NCBI RefSeq assembly: GCF_015356825.1 | Contig: NZ_JAACYW010000031.1 | Location: 1-63,184 of the forward strand | DNA: 63,184 nt | Source of the DNA: Catenulispora rubra | Lineage (GTDB): Bacteria; Actinomycetota; Actinomycetes; Streptomycetales; Catenulisporaceae | Reading direction: 5' to 3' | In this document: one piece after another, positions 1 to 10,238 of the stretch | Layout: the number at the start of each line of letters is the position of its first letter | Position numbering within the stretch: the first letter of the stretch is position 1 | Translations under genes and position numbers: made by a program | The notes under the pieces: model-generated | Seen by the model: only the letters and a program-made list of their open reading frames with translations | Told to the model about the DNA's origin: nothing | Databases searched by the model: none

Positions 1-957
1 GGCGGGGGTGGCGGCGATCCAGCGGCGGCGGGGGTCGCGGTGGGCGTCGGGGCTGGCGGCGAGGGCCGCGGTGATCGCTGCGAAGTTGATGGCGATGCCG
101 CCGAAGGGGGCGCCGAGGGTGGTGGCCGCGCCGGTGCCCATCAGGACTTCGCGGATGGGTGGTTCGTAGCCGTAGCCGCGCATCACGGCTATGCCGGCGA
201 GGTTCTGGGAGGCCATCGTCACCAGGTACAGCGGCAGCGCGAGGCTTATCAGGGTTCCGATATCGAAGCGCGGGGTGGTGGCCGTCAGGGTCGGGAGCAG
301 GCCGCCGGTCAGGTGGCCGCGGGTGGACGGGTCGAGGGCCAAGCCGATGAAAGCGGTGGCCAGGCTCGCGGGAACGGCCCAGCGCTTGGCGAAGCGGCCG
401 AGGACGACCCAGACCGCGAGCGCGGGGAGGGCTAGCCGCGGCAGGCGAACCGCCGCCTGCGCCGACTCCAAGCAGATCGGGGCGATCACGCCGGCGAGCA
501 TCGCGGCCGAGATCGGCGCGGGAATCGTCGCGATCCAGCGGGTCAGGGTGCGGGAGAAGCCGGTGATGAGAGTCAACAGTCCCGCGACGGCGAACGCGCC
601 GAGCGCTTCGCGATAGCCGGTCGAGCCGCCGTGACCGGAATGTGCACGGCCCACGCCGACGCTCACCAAGAGCGCGGCGCCTGGCGTGGACCACGCGATA
701 CTGATCGGCATCCGGTGGCGGACGCTGAAGATGATGCCCGCGATACCCATTGAGACGCTGAGCACCAGCAAGCCAGAGGCCGCCTGGCGCTCCGTGGCGC
801 CGATCGCGCGCAACCCGGCGATGACCACGGCGAAGGAACTCGTGAAGCCGACAAGCGCGGTGACGATACCCGCGCCGAACGTCGGACCGAGCTCAGCGGG
901 TCCATTGCTAGAGGCATCGCCGTCGGCAACAGCATCACCGACCTGCTCAACAACCAC
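1..957 (-). CDS. BenE-family (benzoate/H+ symporter-like) transporter, 3' end cut by window
   Basis: The frame is open from a GTG at 957 to base 1, giving 319 residues with no stop, so the C-terminus lies outside the window. A Shine-Dalgarno GGGAGG sits about 8 nt before the GTG. The protein is a string of hydrophobic segments with Gly/Ala-rich turns. It has the BenE-type pattern of a short polar N-terminus, a first helix after about residue 30, the stretch RMPISIAWSTPGAALL near residue 85, and a later GAPFGGIAINFAAITAAL segment near residue 290. BenE proteins are inner-membrane proton symporters for benzoate-like aromatic acids; the substrate here is inferred only from the family. It is divergent from the XRE-cupin gene, a common pairing in which the regulator controls the transporter. 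Confidence 0.8.
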   Translation of the reverse strand, partial: MVVEQVGDAVADGDASSNGPAELGPTFGAGIVTALVGFTSSFAVVIAGLRAIGATERQAASGLLVLSVSMGIAGIIFSVRHRMPISIAWSTPGAALLVSVGVGRAHSGHGGSTGYREALGAFAVAGLLTLITGFSRTLTRWIATIPAPISAAMLAGVIAPICLESAQAAVRLPRLALPALAVWVVLGRFAKRWAVPASLATAFIGLALDPSTRGHLTGGLLPTLTATTPRFDIGTLISLALPLYLVTMASQNLAGIAVMRGYGYEPPIREVLMGTGAATTLGAPFGGIAINFAAITAALAASPDAHRDPRRRWIAATPA

Positions 958-968
958 GACGGACCTCC

Positions 969-990
969 CTTGTTCCATATACGGAACAAG
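969..990. promoter_or_regulatory. Perfect inverted repeat, candidate operator of the XRE-cupin regulator
   Basis: CTTGTTCC (969-976), a 6-nt spacer ATATAC, then GGAACAAG (983-990). The arms are perfectly complementary over 8 bp. The site lies in the 66-bp divergent gap and abuts the transporter's Shine-Dalgarno sequence, so a bound repressor would block transporter expression. The binding protein is inferred from adjacency. Confidence 0.65.
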
Positions 991-1023
991 CTACCAGCTG
1001 GCCGATCAGTGTAAGTTGCGAAC

Positions 1024-1608
1024 GTGGGAGACGGTACGACAGCGGACTTCGCGACCCAGATCGGCGCACGCGTCCGACGCCTGCGCCGCGAGCGAGGCGT
1101 GAGCCTGTCAGGCCTGGCCCGCGACGCCGGCGTCGGCAAAGCCACCCTGTCCGGCCTGGAAGACGGCTCGCGCGGCAACCCCACCGTCGAGACTCTGTAT
1201 GCGATCGCCGGCCGCCTCGGCGTCCCGATCGGCGCATTGCTCCCCGATCCCCCGCGGGAAGGCGACAAGACGCTGGAGACGATTCACGGAACGGCAGTCT
1301 CGGCAACCCTGCTGGAGACCTTTTCCGACGCAGATGCAAACACGGACACCGAACTCTTCCGTCTCCACATCCGCCCCGGCCCCGAGCAGCTGTCCCCCGC
1401 GCATCCGCCGGGAACCGTCGAATACCTCACCGTCTTCACCGGAACAGCCCGCGTAGGCCGACCGGACGCACCGCTGACCATCCCAGCCGGCGGCCACGCG
1501 TCATGGATCGCGGACGTACCCCACACCTACCGTGCGATCGGCGACGAAGACGTCTTTGCCAGCCTGCTGATTCGCACGCCCAAACCGCCCAAACCGCCCA
1601 AGAACTAA
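1024..1608 (+). CDS. XRE-family transcriptional regulator with C-terminal cupin sensor domain
   Basis: 194 aa from a GTG at 1024. Residues about 8-66 form a helix-turn-helix of the XRE type (RRLRRERGVSLSGLARDAGV, then KATLSGLEDGSRGNPTVETL). Residues about 105-185 form a cupin beta-barrel (HPPGTVEYLTVFTG, then IPAGGHASWIADVPHTYRAI). Such proteins are cytoplasmic repressors that sense a small ligand in the cupin pocket. No clear Shine-Dalgarno precedes the GTG, so the mRNA may be leaderless. The gene is divergent from the BenE-like transporter and ends with a 4-nt convergent overlap with galT. The ligand is unknown; an aromatic acid carried by the neighbour is the simplest guess. Confidence 0.88.
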   Translation: MGDGTTADFATQIGARVRRLRRERGVSLSGLARDAGVGKATLSGLEDGSRGNPTVETLYAIAGRLGVPIGALLPDPPREGDKTLETIHGTAVSATLLETFSDADANTDTELFRLHIRPGPEQLSPAHPPGTVEYLTVFTGTARVGRPDAPLTIPAGGHASWIADVPHTYRAIGDEDVFASLLIRTPKPPKPPKN

Positions 1609-2645
1609 GCGTCCTCGCCCCGCAACATCGCCGCAGCGCGCTCCGGCCGAATGTCGTTCATGAACGCCCCCGCGCCGGACTCCGTCCCAGCCAAGTACTT
1701 CAGCTTCCCGGGTGCACGCCGCAACGCCGCGAGCTGCCACCGCAGGTGCGACTCAGCGCGACCAGCGCTGACAGGAGCCTGATACCACGACCCTATGTAC
1801 GGCATCGGCCCGTCGAACAGCGCGTCGAGCCGCTGCACACAGTCCTTGCCGATGGCCGCCAACTCGTCGCGCTCAACAGAAGTCAGCGCCGGGATGTCCG
1901 GCACATGCCGGTTCGGGACTATGTCCACCTGGAACGGCCACCGCCCCGCGTAGGGCACATACGCGGTGAAGTACTCCCCTGCGGTGATGATCCGCACGCC
2001 GTCGGCCTTCTCCTCCGCCAGGGAGTCGCACGCCACGCAACCGCCGGTGCTCTCGTGATACGCGGTAGCCACGTCCAGCATCTTCTGCATCCGCGGCGGT
2101 ATGAAGGTGAACGCATAGATCTGCCCGTGCGGATGGTGCAGCGTGACGCCGACCTCGACGCCACGGTTCTCAAAGCAGTACACGTACTCAACGCCCGCCC
2201 GAGCGGCCATCTCCGTCGTCCGGTCGGCCCACACGTCGACGATGTGCCGGATCCGCGACACCGGCAGCGCCCCGAACGACGCCGAGTGCTCGGCGCTGAA
2301 CACCACCACCTCGCACCGCCCCGTGTCGCCGGCGAGCGACGGGAACCGGTTCTCGAACACCGCCACGTCGTAGTCGGCGGCCGGGATCTCGCTGAGGTGC
2401 CCGGGACGCGAGGGGTCCAGCGGGCACTGGTCGGCGGCCGGCAGGAAGGTGCGGTCCTGGCGGTGTCCGGCGACCGCCGTGATCTCCCCGGTGAGCGGGT
2501 CGCGGCGCAGCTCGCTGGTGGTCGACACGGTCGGCAGATCGCGCTCGTCGGCGGCGGAGCGGTCCTGGCCGGGGGTCTCGTCGTAGTAGATCAGCTCCCT
2601 GCCGTCCGAGAGCTTGGTGACGGTCCTGGTCAGATCGAGGTCCAT
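1605..2645 (-). CDS. galT: Galactose-1-phosphate uridylyltransferase
   Basis: 346 aa. Transfers UMP from UDP-glucose to galactose-1-phosphate in the Leloir pathway (cytoplasm). The active-site motif HPHGQ is at residues 171-175, with H173 the expected uridylylated nucleophile. Other hallmarks are VFENRFPSL near 97-104 and PNRHVPDIPAL in the C-terminal half. Family length is about 340-360, so it is complete. It lies 14 nt downstream of galK on the same strand, forming a galKT operon. galE is not in the window. Confidence 0.95.
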   Translation of the reverse strand: MDLDLTRTVTKLSDGRELIYYDETPGQDRSAADERDLPTVSTTSELRRDPLTGEITAVAGHRQDRTFLPAADQCPLDPSRPGHLSEIPAADYDVAVFENRFPSLAGDTGRCEVVVFSAEHSASFGALPVSRIRHIVDVWADRTTEMAARAGVEYVYCFENRGVEVGVTLHHPHGQIYAFTFIPPRMQKMLDVATAYHESTGGCVACDSLAEEKADGVRIITAGEYFTAYVPYAGRWPFQVDIVPNRHVPDIPALTSVERDELAAIGKDCVQRLDALFDGPMPYIGSWYQAPVSAGRAESHLRWQLAALRRAPGKLKYLAGTESGAGAFMNDIRPERAAAMLRGEDA

Positions 2646-2659
2646 GGTCGAGGTCTCCG

Positions 2660-3898
<1,239 letters not shown>

Positions 3899-3934
3899 GT
3901 CGAGGCTCACCGCCACCCTCATCCCGACTGTTGT

Positions 3935-3958
3935 GATCCGTTTGATTCTGTTCGGATC
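3935..3958. promoter_or_regulatory. Inverted repeat upstream of galK, candidate operator
   Basis: GATCCG (3935-3940) and CGGATC (3953-3958) are perfect inverted arms with a 12-nt AT-richer spacer, about 37 bp before the chosen galK start. The position suits a repressor site for galKT. No cognate regulator gene is adjacent, so this rests on sequence symmetry and location only. Confidence 0.45.
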
Positions 3959-4062
3959 TGGTGAGGTCAGAGTAGCGGTGAGATCATCGCCCCGACAAGC
4001 ACGCCATCCAAGACGCGGACAGGACGTCAGACGGCGCGTCGGACAGCGCCCCGGACGACGCC

Positions 4063-6000
4063 TCAGACGACCGTCAGCGGAAGCAGCTTCACCCCCGTCG
4101 GCCCCACCTGGATCTCGGTCCCCATCTGCGGGCACACGCCGCAGTCGTAGCAGGGCGTCCAGCGGCAGTCCTCGACCTCGGCGCCGCCACCCTCGGCGGC
4201 CTCCAGCGCGTCCTGCCAGTCCTCCCACAGCCAGTCCCGGTCCAGGCCGGAGTCGATGTGGTCCCAGGGCAGGACCTCGTTGTACTCGCGCTCGCGCGTC
4301 GTGTACCAGGCCAAGTCGACCGGGGTTTCAGCGAGCGCCGCCTCGGTGGCCTCGGCCCAGCGCTGGTAGGAGAAGTGCTCGCTCCAGCCGTCGAAGCGGC
4401 CGCCGCGCTCCCAGACCTCGCGGATCACCTTGCCGACCCGCCGGTCGCCGCGCGAGAGCAGGCCCTCGATGACGCCGGGCTTGCCGTCGTGGTAGCGGAA
4501 GCCGATGGCCTTGCCGTAGTTCTTGTCGGCGCGGATGGCGTCGCGCAGCTTCACCAGGCGGGCGTCGGTGCCCTCGGCGTCGAGCTGCGCGGCCCACTGG
4601 AAGGGGGTGTGCGGCTTGGGCACGAACCCGCCGATGGACACCGTGCAGCGGATGTCGCGGGTGCCGGAGGCCTCGCGGCCGGCCTTGATGACCTTGCGGG
4701 CCAGGTCGGCGATCTGCAGGACGTCTTCGTCGGTCTCGGTGGGCAGCCCGCACATGAAGTAGAGCTTCACCTGCCGCCAGCCGGCGCCGTACGCGGCGGT
4801 GACCGTGCGGATCAGGTCCTCCTCGGTCACCATCTTGTTGATGACCTTGCGCATGCGCTCGCTGCCGCCCTCGGGGGCGAAGGTCAGACCGCTGCGGCGG
4901 CCGTTGCGCGAGAGCTCGTTGGCCAGGTCGATGTTGAAGGCGTCGACCCGGGTGGAGGGCAGCGACAGCGAGGTGTTGGTGCCCTCGTAGCGGTCGGCCA
5001 GGCCCTTGGCCACGTCGGCGATCTCGGTGTGGTCGGCGCTGGACAGCGAGAGCAGGCCGACCTCCTCGTAGCCGGTGGCCGCCAGGCCCGCCTCGACCAT
5101 CTCACCGATGCCGGTGATGGAGCGCTCGCGGACCGGCCGGGTGATCATCCCGGCCTGGCAGAAGCGGCAGCCGCGGGTGCAGCCGCGGAAGATCTCCACC
5201 GACATGCGCTCGTGCACGGTCTCGGCCAGCGGGACCAGCGGCTGCTTCGGGTAGGGCCACTCGTCCAGGTCCATGACGGTGTGCTTGGCCACGCGGAACG
5301 GCACACCCGGCCGGTTCGGCGCGACCCGGCGGATGCGGCCGTCCGGCAGGTAGTCGACGTCGTAGAACCGCGGCACGTAGACGTTGCCGGTCTTGGCCAG
5401 GCGGAACAGCAGTTCCTCGCGCCCGCCCGGGCGGCCCTCGTTCTTCCAGGCGCGGATGAGGTCGGTGATCGCCAGCACCGCGCCCTCGCCGTCGCCGACC
5501 ACCGCGGCGTCCAGGAAGTCGGCGATCGGCTCCGGGTTGAACGCGGCGTGCCCGCCGGCCAGCACGATCGGGTGCTCCTCGGTCCGGTCCCGGGCCTCCA
5601 GTGGGATCCCGGCCAGGTCGAGCGCGTTGAGCATGTTCGTGTAGCCGAGCTCGGTGGAGAAGGACAGGCCGAACACGTCGAAGTCCTTCACCGGCCGGTG
5701 CGCGTCCACGGTGAACTGCGGGATGCCGTGCTCGCGCATCGCCTGCTCCATGTCGGGCCAGACCGAGTAGGTCCGCTCGGCCAGCACGCCCTCGCGCTCG
5801 TTGAGCACTTCGTAAAGGATCATGACGCCCTGGTTGGGGAGCCCGACCTCATAGGCATCGGGATACATCAGGGCCCAGCGGACGTCGCAGGCGTCCCAGT
5901 CCTTGACGGTCGAGTTCAGCTCGCCGCCGATGTACTGGATCGGCTTCTGCACCGTCGGCAGGACCGCTTCGAGCTGCGGGAACACGGATTCGACTGGCAT
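4063..6000 (-). CDS. TIGR03960-family B12-binding/radical SAM protein
   Basis: 645 aa starting MPVESVFPQLE at 6000, with a GGACGAG Shine-Dalgarno about 7 nt upstream. Radical SAM enzyme: the [4Fe-4S] motif CTRGCRFC has C274, C278 and C281 in CxxxCxxC spacing. Residues about 1-180 form the cobalamin-binding-like N-domain with YPDAYEVGLPNQG and the glycine-rich VLAGGHAAFNPEPIADF. The C-terminus holds a cysteine cluster (CRWTPCYDCGVCPQ). The substrate is not established for the family. In many actinobacteria a DUF2344 partner and rne follow; here galK follows instead. The frame extends 51 nt upstream to 6051, but those codons look unlike the family. Confidence 0.9.
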   Translation of the reverse strand: MPVESVFPQLEAVLPTVQKPIQYIGGELNSTVKDWDACDVRWALMYPDAYEVGLPNQGVMILYEVLNEREGVLAERTYSVWPDMEQAMREHGIPQFTVDAHRPVKDFDVFGLSFSTELGYTNMLNALDLAGIPLEARDRTEEHPIVLAGGHAAFNPEPIADFLDAAVVGDGEGAVLAITDLIRAWKNEGRPGGREELLFRLAKTGNVYVPRFYDVDYLPDGRIRRVAPNRPGVPFRVAKHTVMDLDEWPYPKQPLVPLAETVHERMSVEIFRGCTRGCRFCQAGMITRPVRERSITGIGEMVEAGLAATGYEEVGLLSLSSADHTEIADVAKGLADRYEGTNTSLSLPSTRVDAFNIDLANELSRNGRRSGLTFAPEGGSERMRKVINKMVTEEDLIRTVTAAYGAGWRQVKLYFMCGLPTETDEDVLQIADLARKVIKAGREASGTRDIRCTVSIGGFVPKPHTPFQWAAQLDAEGTDARLVKLRDAIRADKNYGKAIGFRYHDGKPGVIEGLLSRGDRRVGKVIREVWERGGRFDGWSEHFSYQRWAEATEAALAETPVDLAWYTTREREYNEVLPWDHIDSGLDRDWLWEDWQDALEAAEGGGAEVEDCRWTPCYDCGVCPQMGTEIQVGPTGVKLLPLTVV

Positions 6001-6150
6001 CGGATTACTCGTCCTTGGGCTTCCTGGAAGATTTCGGCGGGCTGACAGCACCGCAGATCCAGCGTAACGCGTGCCCGGAGGGCGATCCCCCGAGACCTTT
6101 CAGACCAACACAGCTCTTCCAGACCAACACAGATCTTTCAGCCAGCACAG

Positions 6151-7374
6151 TCACTCGACCGTGATCGCCGGCCGCGTGGACCGCAACCGCACGTTCTCCA
6201 CCAGCCCGACGGCGATGAAGCTGGCGAACATCGACGAACCGCCGTAGGAGACGAACGGCAGCGGGATGCCCGCGACCGGCATGATCCCCAAGGTCATCCC
6301 GATGTTCTCGAAGGTCTCGAAGGCGAACCAGCTCACCACGCCGGCGCAGACCAGCATGCCGAACAGGTCGTCGCACTGCCGGGCGATGGCGATGCCGCGC
6401 AGCAGCAGCACCCCGAACAGCGCGATGAGGACCACGCCGCCGACGAAGCCCAGCTCCTCGCCGGCGACGGTGAAGACGAAGTCCGTCTGCTGCTCAGGGA
6501 CGTAGCGGCCGTTGGTCTGTGTCCCATTGAACAGTCCCTTGCCCAGGACACCGCCCGAGCCGATGGCCAGCCGCGCCTGCGCCGTGTTGTAACCGACGCC
6601 CTGCGGGTCCAGGTGCGGATCGGCGAACGCCGCGAACCGGTTGACCTGGTGCTGGGCCAGCAGATGCAGCTGGGTCGCGGCGACGGCGGCGACCGCCGCA
6701 CCGGCGCCGAGGGCGACCAGCCAGCGGCCGCTGGTGCCGGCGAAGACCAGCAGGCCGGCGGTGGCGACCAGGATCACCATGGCCGAGCCCAGGTCCGGCA
6801 ACAGCATGATGATGCCGGTCGGCAGGCCGGCGACCAGGCCCGCGGCGGCGATACGGCGCGGGGTGACGGCGTCGTCCCGCTCCGACATGCCGGAGAGCAC
6901 GCCCTTGGTCGGCTTCAACGTCAGCACCACCGCCAGGCCCAGGACCACCGCGACCTTGGTGTACTCGGCGGGCTGGATGGAGAAGCCGCCGCCGAGCTCG
7001 ATCCAGGACTTCGCACCGTTGACGGTCGAGCCCAGGGGGCTGAGCACCGCGACCAGTCCGAGCAGCGCCAGCACGTAGAACACCGGCGTGACCGCGCGCA
7101 TCCACGCGTAGGACAGCAGCGATGTCAGGGCCATGAGAACCAGGCCGATCGCCAGGTTCATCAGGTGCCGCTTCAGGAAGAACTGCGGGTCGCCGCCGGT
7201 CAGGCTGGTGCGTCCGCGGGTCGCCGACCACACCAGGATCGCGCCGTAGACCGACAGCGCCAGCGCCGCGGCCAGCAGCGTCCAGTCGAAGCGGCGCAGC
7301 CGGCTGGCGCGGCGCCGGCTCTCGGCCACCGGCATCGCCGCCGGGCCCTTGTAGATCGCGGGGTTCAGGGTCAC
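6151..7374 (-). CDS. rodA: RodA, SEDS-family peptidoglycan glycosyltransferase
   Basis: 407 aa, about ten membrane helices. SEDS hallmarks include the NGAKSWIELGGGFSIQPAEYTKVAVV stretch near residue 130 and the C-terminal GIPLPFVSYGGSSM. RodA polymerises glycan from lipid II with its partner PBP2 during lateral wall synthesis or, in streptomycetes, spore-wall synthesis. The start is uncertain: GTG at 7374 lies 7 nt after the mrdA stop, while ATG at 7335 has AAGGGC upstream. Last gene of the mreBCD-mrdA-rodA operon. Confidence 0.92.
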   Translation of the reverse strand: MTLNPAIYKGPAAMPVAESRRRASRLRRFDWTLLAAALALSVYGAILVWSATRGRTSLTGGDPQFFLKRHLMNLAIGLVLMALTSLLSYAWMRAVTPVFYVLALLGLVAVLSPLGSTVNGAKSWIELGGGFSIQPAEYTKVAVVLGLAVVLTLKPTKGVLSGMSERDDAVTPRRIAAAGLVAGLPTGIIMLLPDLGSAMVILVATAGLLVFAGTSGRWLVALGAGAAVAAVAATQLHLLAQHQVNRFAAFADPHLDPQGVGYNTAQARLAIGSGGVLGKGLFNGTQTNGRYVPEQQTDFVFTVAGEELGFVGGVVLIALFGVLLLRGIAIARQCDDLFGMLVCAGVVSWFAFETFENIGMTLGIMPVAGIPLPFVSYGGSSMFASFIAVGLVENVRLRSTRPAITVE

Positions 7375-7381
7375 GGCGCTC

Positions 7382-9556
7382 TCACTGCTTCGTGGTGGGG
7401 GATGCCGACGGCGGCGGAGGCGTGGGCAGGGAGGTGGCCGGCGGGAGGGCCGGCAGCAGACCGTCGGGGCGCACCACCGGCAGCGCCGTCGGCAGCGTGC
7501 CGTTCGGGTCGGGGTGGCCCATGTCCACGCCGAACAGCGCGGCCAGGATCGCCGCCACCGACGGCCCGGACGTCCCGACACCGGTGCCACCCTGGGAGAC
7601 CATCATCGCCACGACGTAGCGCGGCCCGGTCTCGGTGCCGGCGAAGGCGACGAAGCAGGACGTGGTCTGCTTTCCGTAGACTTCCGCGGTTCCCGTCTTG
7701 GCGTAGGTCGGGATGACGTTCTCCGGCCAGGCCGCGAACGCCGGGGCCGCGGTGCCCTCGATCGAGGTGCCGTGCAGCGCGTCCTCCAGGAAGGACAGCG
7801 TCGAGCCGGACACCGGCATCCTCCGGGTCACGATCGGGGTCAGGTCCTTGACGACCTTGCCGTCCGGGGCGACGAGCGCACGGCCGATCTGCGGCTGGTA
7901 CAGGGTGCCGCCGTTGGCCACGGCCGCGTACACCCGCGCCAGCTGCAACGGCGTCACCAGGTCGCCGCCCTGGCCGATGGCCGAGATCACGGCATCGCCG
8001 GGCTGGTACTTGAAACCGTCGGTGCAGTTCTCCTTGGCGATGGACTGCAGATACGCCGCCCGAGCCGGATCCGAGCTCAGCAGCTCGGGATAGCCGCCCT
8101 TGGCCCGCTTGCACCAGATGCCGTGCATGTTGTTCCAGGTGACCTGCTTCTCGGCCCGGGTCTGGATGTCGCCCTTGGCCTCGCCCGGCAGGTCGATGCC
8201 GGTCTTGGCGCCGAGCCCGTAGGCGTGCGCCATGGTGGCGATCGGTTCCAGCGGATGCGCGACCGGCTTCAGACCGCCGTCCCGCAGCCACATCTGGTAG
8301 GCGACGCCGTAGAAGACCGTGTCGCAGGACACTTCGATGGCGCGCTTGAGCGAGATCGGCCCGAAGGCCTCACCCTCGAAGTTGGTGAAGTGCTGGCCAC
8401 CGATGGAGAAGGACGGCGAACAGTCGTAGCTGCCGGTCCCGAACCCGTCCTGGAGCATCGCGGTGGTGGTCACGGCCTTGAACGTGGAGCCCGGCGCGAA
8501 CTGGCCCTGGTAGGCCCGGGACAGCAGCGGGGTGCCGGCCGAGGCCTCGGTCAGCGCGGCGTAGTCGGACTGCGAGATGCCGCCGGTGAAGACGTTGGGG
8601 TCGTAGGTCGGGGTGCTGGCCATCGCCACCACGCGGCCGGTGCGCGCGTCCAGCACCACGGTGGCCGCCGAGTCGGCGACGTAGGGCCTGCCGTTGGTCG
8701 GCGAGGTCTGCGAACGAGCCCGGTCCACCGCGTTGTTCAGCTCGCGCTCGGCGACGGCCTGGATCCGGGCGTCGATCGAGGTCACCAGGTGGTCGCCGTT
8801 GACCGGCGGGACGGTCGCCAGGGTGGACTGCGCGTGCCCGACGATGTCGACGGAGACCTGTGTCTCGCCTTCCTGGCCGCGCAGGTAGGAGTCGTACGTC
8901 TCCTCCAGCCCGGCCCGGCCGACCAGGTCCGAGCGCTGCATCACCTCGCCCTTGGCGGTCGCGGCGGCGAGCTCGCCCTCGGTGACCGGCGACATGTAGC
9001 CCAGGATGTGCGCGGCGTTCAGGCTGTAGGGCGCCGGGAAGCGGCGGACGGTGTCCGGGCCCGCGGTGACGCCCGGGTAGAGCTCGTGCTCCTCGGAGAC
9101 CGTCAGCGCCTGCTGGACCGAGACGTTGCGGGCGATCGGGACCGGCTGCAGCAGCGAGCCGTTCCAGCAGGGCTTGGAGACCTTCGCTGTGCAGGGCCGG
9201 ATCTGGTCGGAGATGGCCTGCGGGGTGGTGCCCAACACCGAGGCCAGCCGGGCCAGCGTGGAGACGCCGTGATCCTTGGCGGCCATCAGGGTGTTGCGGT
9301 CGACGGACAGCGTCAGCGCCGACTTGTTGTCGACCAGCGGACGGCCCAGGTCGTCGAGGATGTCGCCGCGCACCGCCGGGGTGATCACGGTGCGGACGTC
9401 GTTCGCGGCGGCGGCGTCGCGGAAGGTCTGGCCGGTGCGGACCTGCAGGTACCACAGCCGGCCGACCAGCGTCCCGAGCAGCGCGAGGACCAGCACGCGC
9501 AGCACCATCAGCCGCGCGCGCCGCCGGTCGGCCAGCCGGCTGCCGTCGGAAGTCAT
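7382..9556 (-). CDS. mrdA: Penicillin-binding protein 2 (class B transpeptidase)
   Basis: 724 aa. One N-terminal membrane anchor (residues about 15-35), a pedestal/dimerisation region, then the transpeptidase domain. Catalytic motifs are all present: SxxK at S357-K360 (APGSTFK), SxD at S410-C-D412, and KTG at 620-622 (AKTGTAEV). It cross-links peptidoglycan in the elongation machine with RodA. The C-terminus is rich in Pro, Ser and Thr. The ATG at 9556 directly abuts the mreD stop at 9557-9559. Confidence 0.95.
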   Translation of the reverse strand: MTSDGSRLADRRRARLMVLRVLVLALLGTLVGRLWYLQVRTGQTFRDAAAANDVRTVITPAVRGDILDDLGRPLVDNKSALTLSVDRNTLMAAKDHGVSTLARLASVLGTTPQAISDQIRPCTAKVSKPCWNGSLLQPVPIARNVSVQQALTVSEEHELYPGVTAGPDTVRRFPAPYSLNAAHILGYMSPVTEGELAAATAKGEVMQRSDLVGRAGLEETYDSYLRGQEGETQVSVDIVGHAQSTLATVPPVNGDHLVTSIDARIQAVAERELNNAVDRARSQTSPTNGRPYVADSAATVVLDARTGRVVAMASTPTYDPNVFTGGISQSDYAALTEASAGTPLLSRAYQGQFAPGSTFKAVTTTAMLQDGFGTGSYDCSPSFSIGGQHFTNFEGEAFGPISLKRAIEVSCDTVFYGVAYQMWLRDGGLKPVAHPLEPIATMAHAYGLGAKTGIDLPGEAKGDIQTRAEKQVTWNNMHGIWCKRAKGGYPELLSSDPARAAYLQSIAKENCTDGFKYQPGDAVISAIGQGGDLVTPLQLARVYAAVANGGTLYQPQIGRALVAPDGKVVKDLTPIVTRRMPVSGSTLSFLEDALHGTSIEGTAAPAFAAWPENVIPTYAKTGTAEVYGKQTTSCFVAFAGTETGPRYVVAMMVSQGGTGVGTSGPSVAAILAALFGVDMGHPDPNGTLPTALPVVRPDGLLPALPPATSLPTPPPPSASPTTKQ

Positions 9557-10156
9557 CTACAGCACCTGCGTACTGCCGGCCGAGGCGCGGCGATTCAGAG
9601 TCTTGACGCCCGGCAGGCGGCTGTGCGACCGCTGGGTGGGCAGGCCGCGGGTCTCGCCGCGGCCGAGCACGAAGCCGACCACCGGGATGACGAACGGCGC
9701 GAGCACGCCGGTGTACAGCGCGGACGCCGCGGCGGCGGCCGGGACGCCGTGGAACTGCGCGGTGCCGACCGCGAAGGCCAGCCCCGCGTACAGGAACGGG
9801 CTGAGCGCGGCCAGGCACGCGACCACCAGGATCGGCCGCAGGACCGTGCCCTCCACCGCCCCGGCGGCGCGGCCGGCGAGGTAGCCGCACAGACAGAGCA
9901 CGAACGCCTGGCTGCCGATCGCGTGCGCGGCCGGCGGCGAGACGTCGGCGGCCAGGCCGAGCAGGAAGCCGGCGACCAGTCCGGTGCGCGGGCCGCGGGC
10001 GAAGCCGATCGCGGCGACCACCGCCAGCAGCAGGTCGGGCGCGGCCAGCGGCAGGCGCGCCCCGGCCAGCAGCGCGTCCTGCAGCGCCAGGACCAGGGGC
10101 AGGCCACAGATTGTGAATAGGGTACAGATGAGGGCGAGGAAGCCGGTGAGTCTCAA
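9557..10156 (-). CDS. mreD: Rod shape-determining membrane protein MreD
   Basis: 199 aa, small and hydrophobic, with about five to six predicted membrane helices and a basic C-terminal tail. Sequence signatures are weak in this family; assignment rests on size, topology (pattern PDLLLAVVAAIGFARGPRTGLVAGFLLGL) and position between mreC and mrdA. It ends exactly where mrdA begins, so the two are probably translationally coupled. Part of the elongasome scaffold at the inner membrane. Confidence 0.9.
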   Translation of the reverse strand: MRLTGFLALICTLFTICGLPLVLALQDALLAGARLPLAAPDLLLAVVAAIGFARGPRTGLVAGFLLGLAADVSPPAAHAIGSQAFVLCLCGYLAGRAAGAVEGTVLRPILVVACLAALSPFLYAGLAFAVGTAQFHGVPAAAAASALYTGVLAPFVIPVVGFVLGRGETRGLPTQRSHSRLPGVKTLNRRASAGSTQVL

Positions 10157-10238
10157 GGGTCACACTCTTTCGAGGTCGGGCCTGGTGGCGGCCGGAGGGC
10201 AGCCGCGGAGCAGCCGCAGGGCAGCCGGGTGGCAGCGG

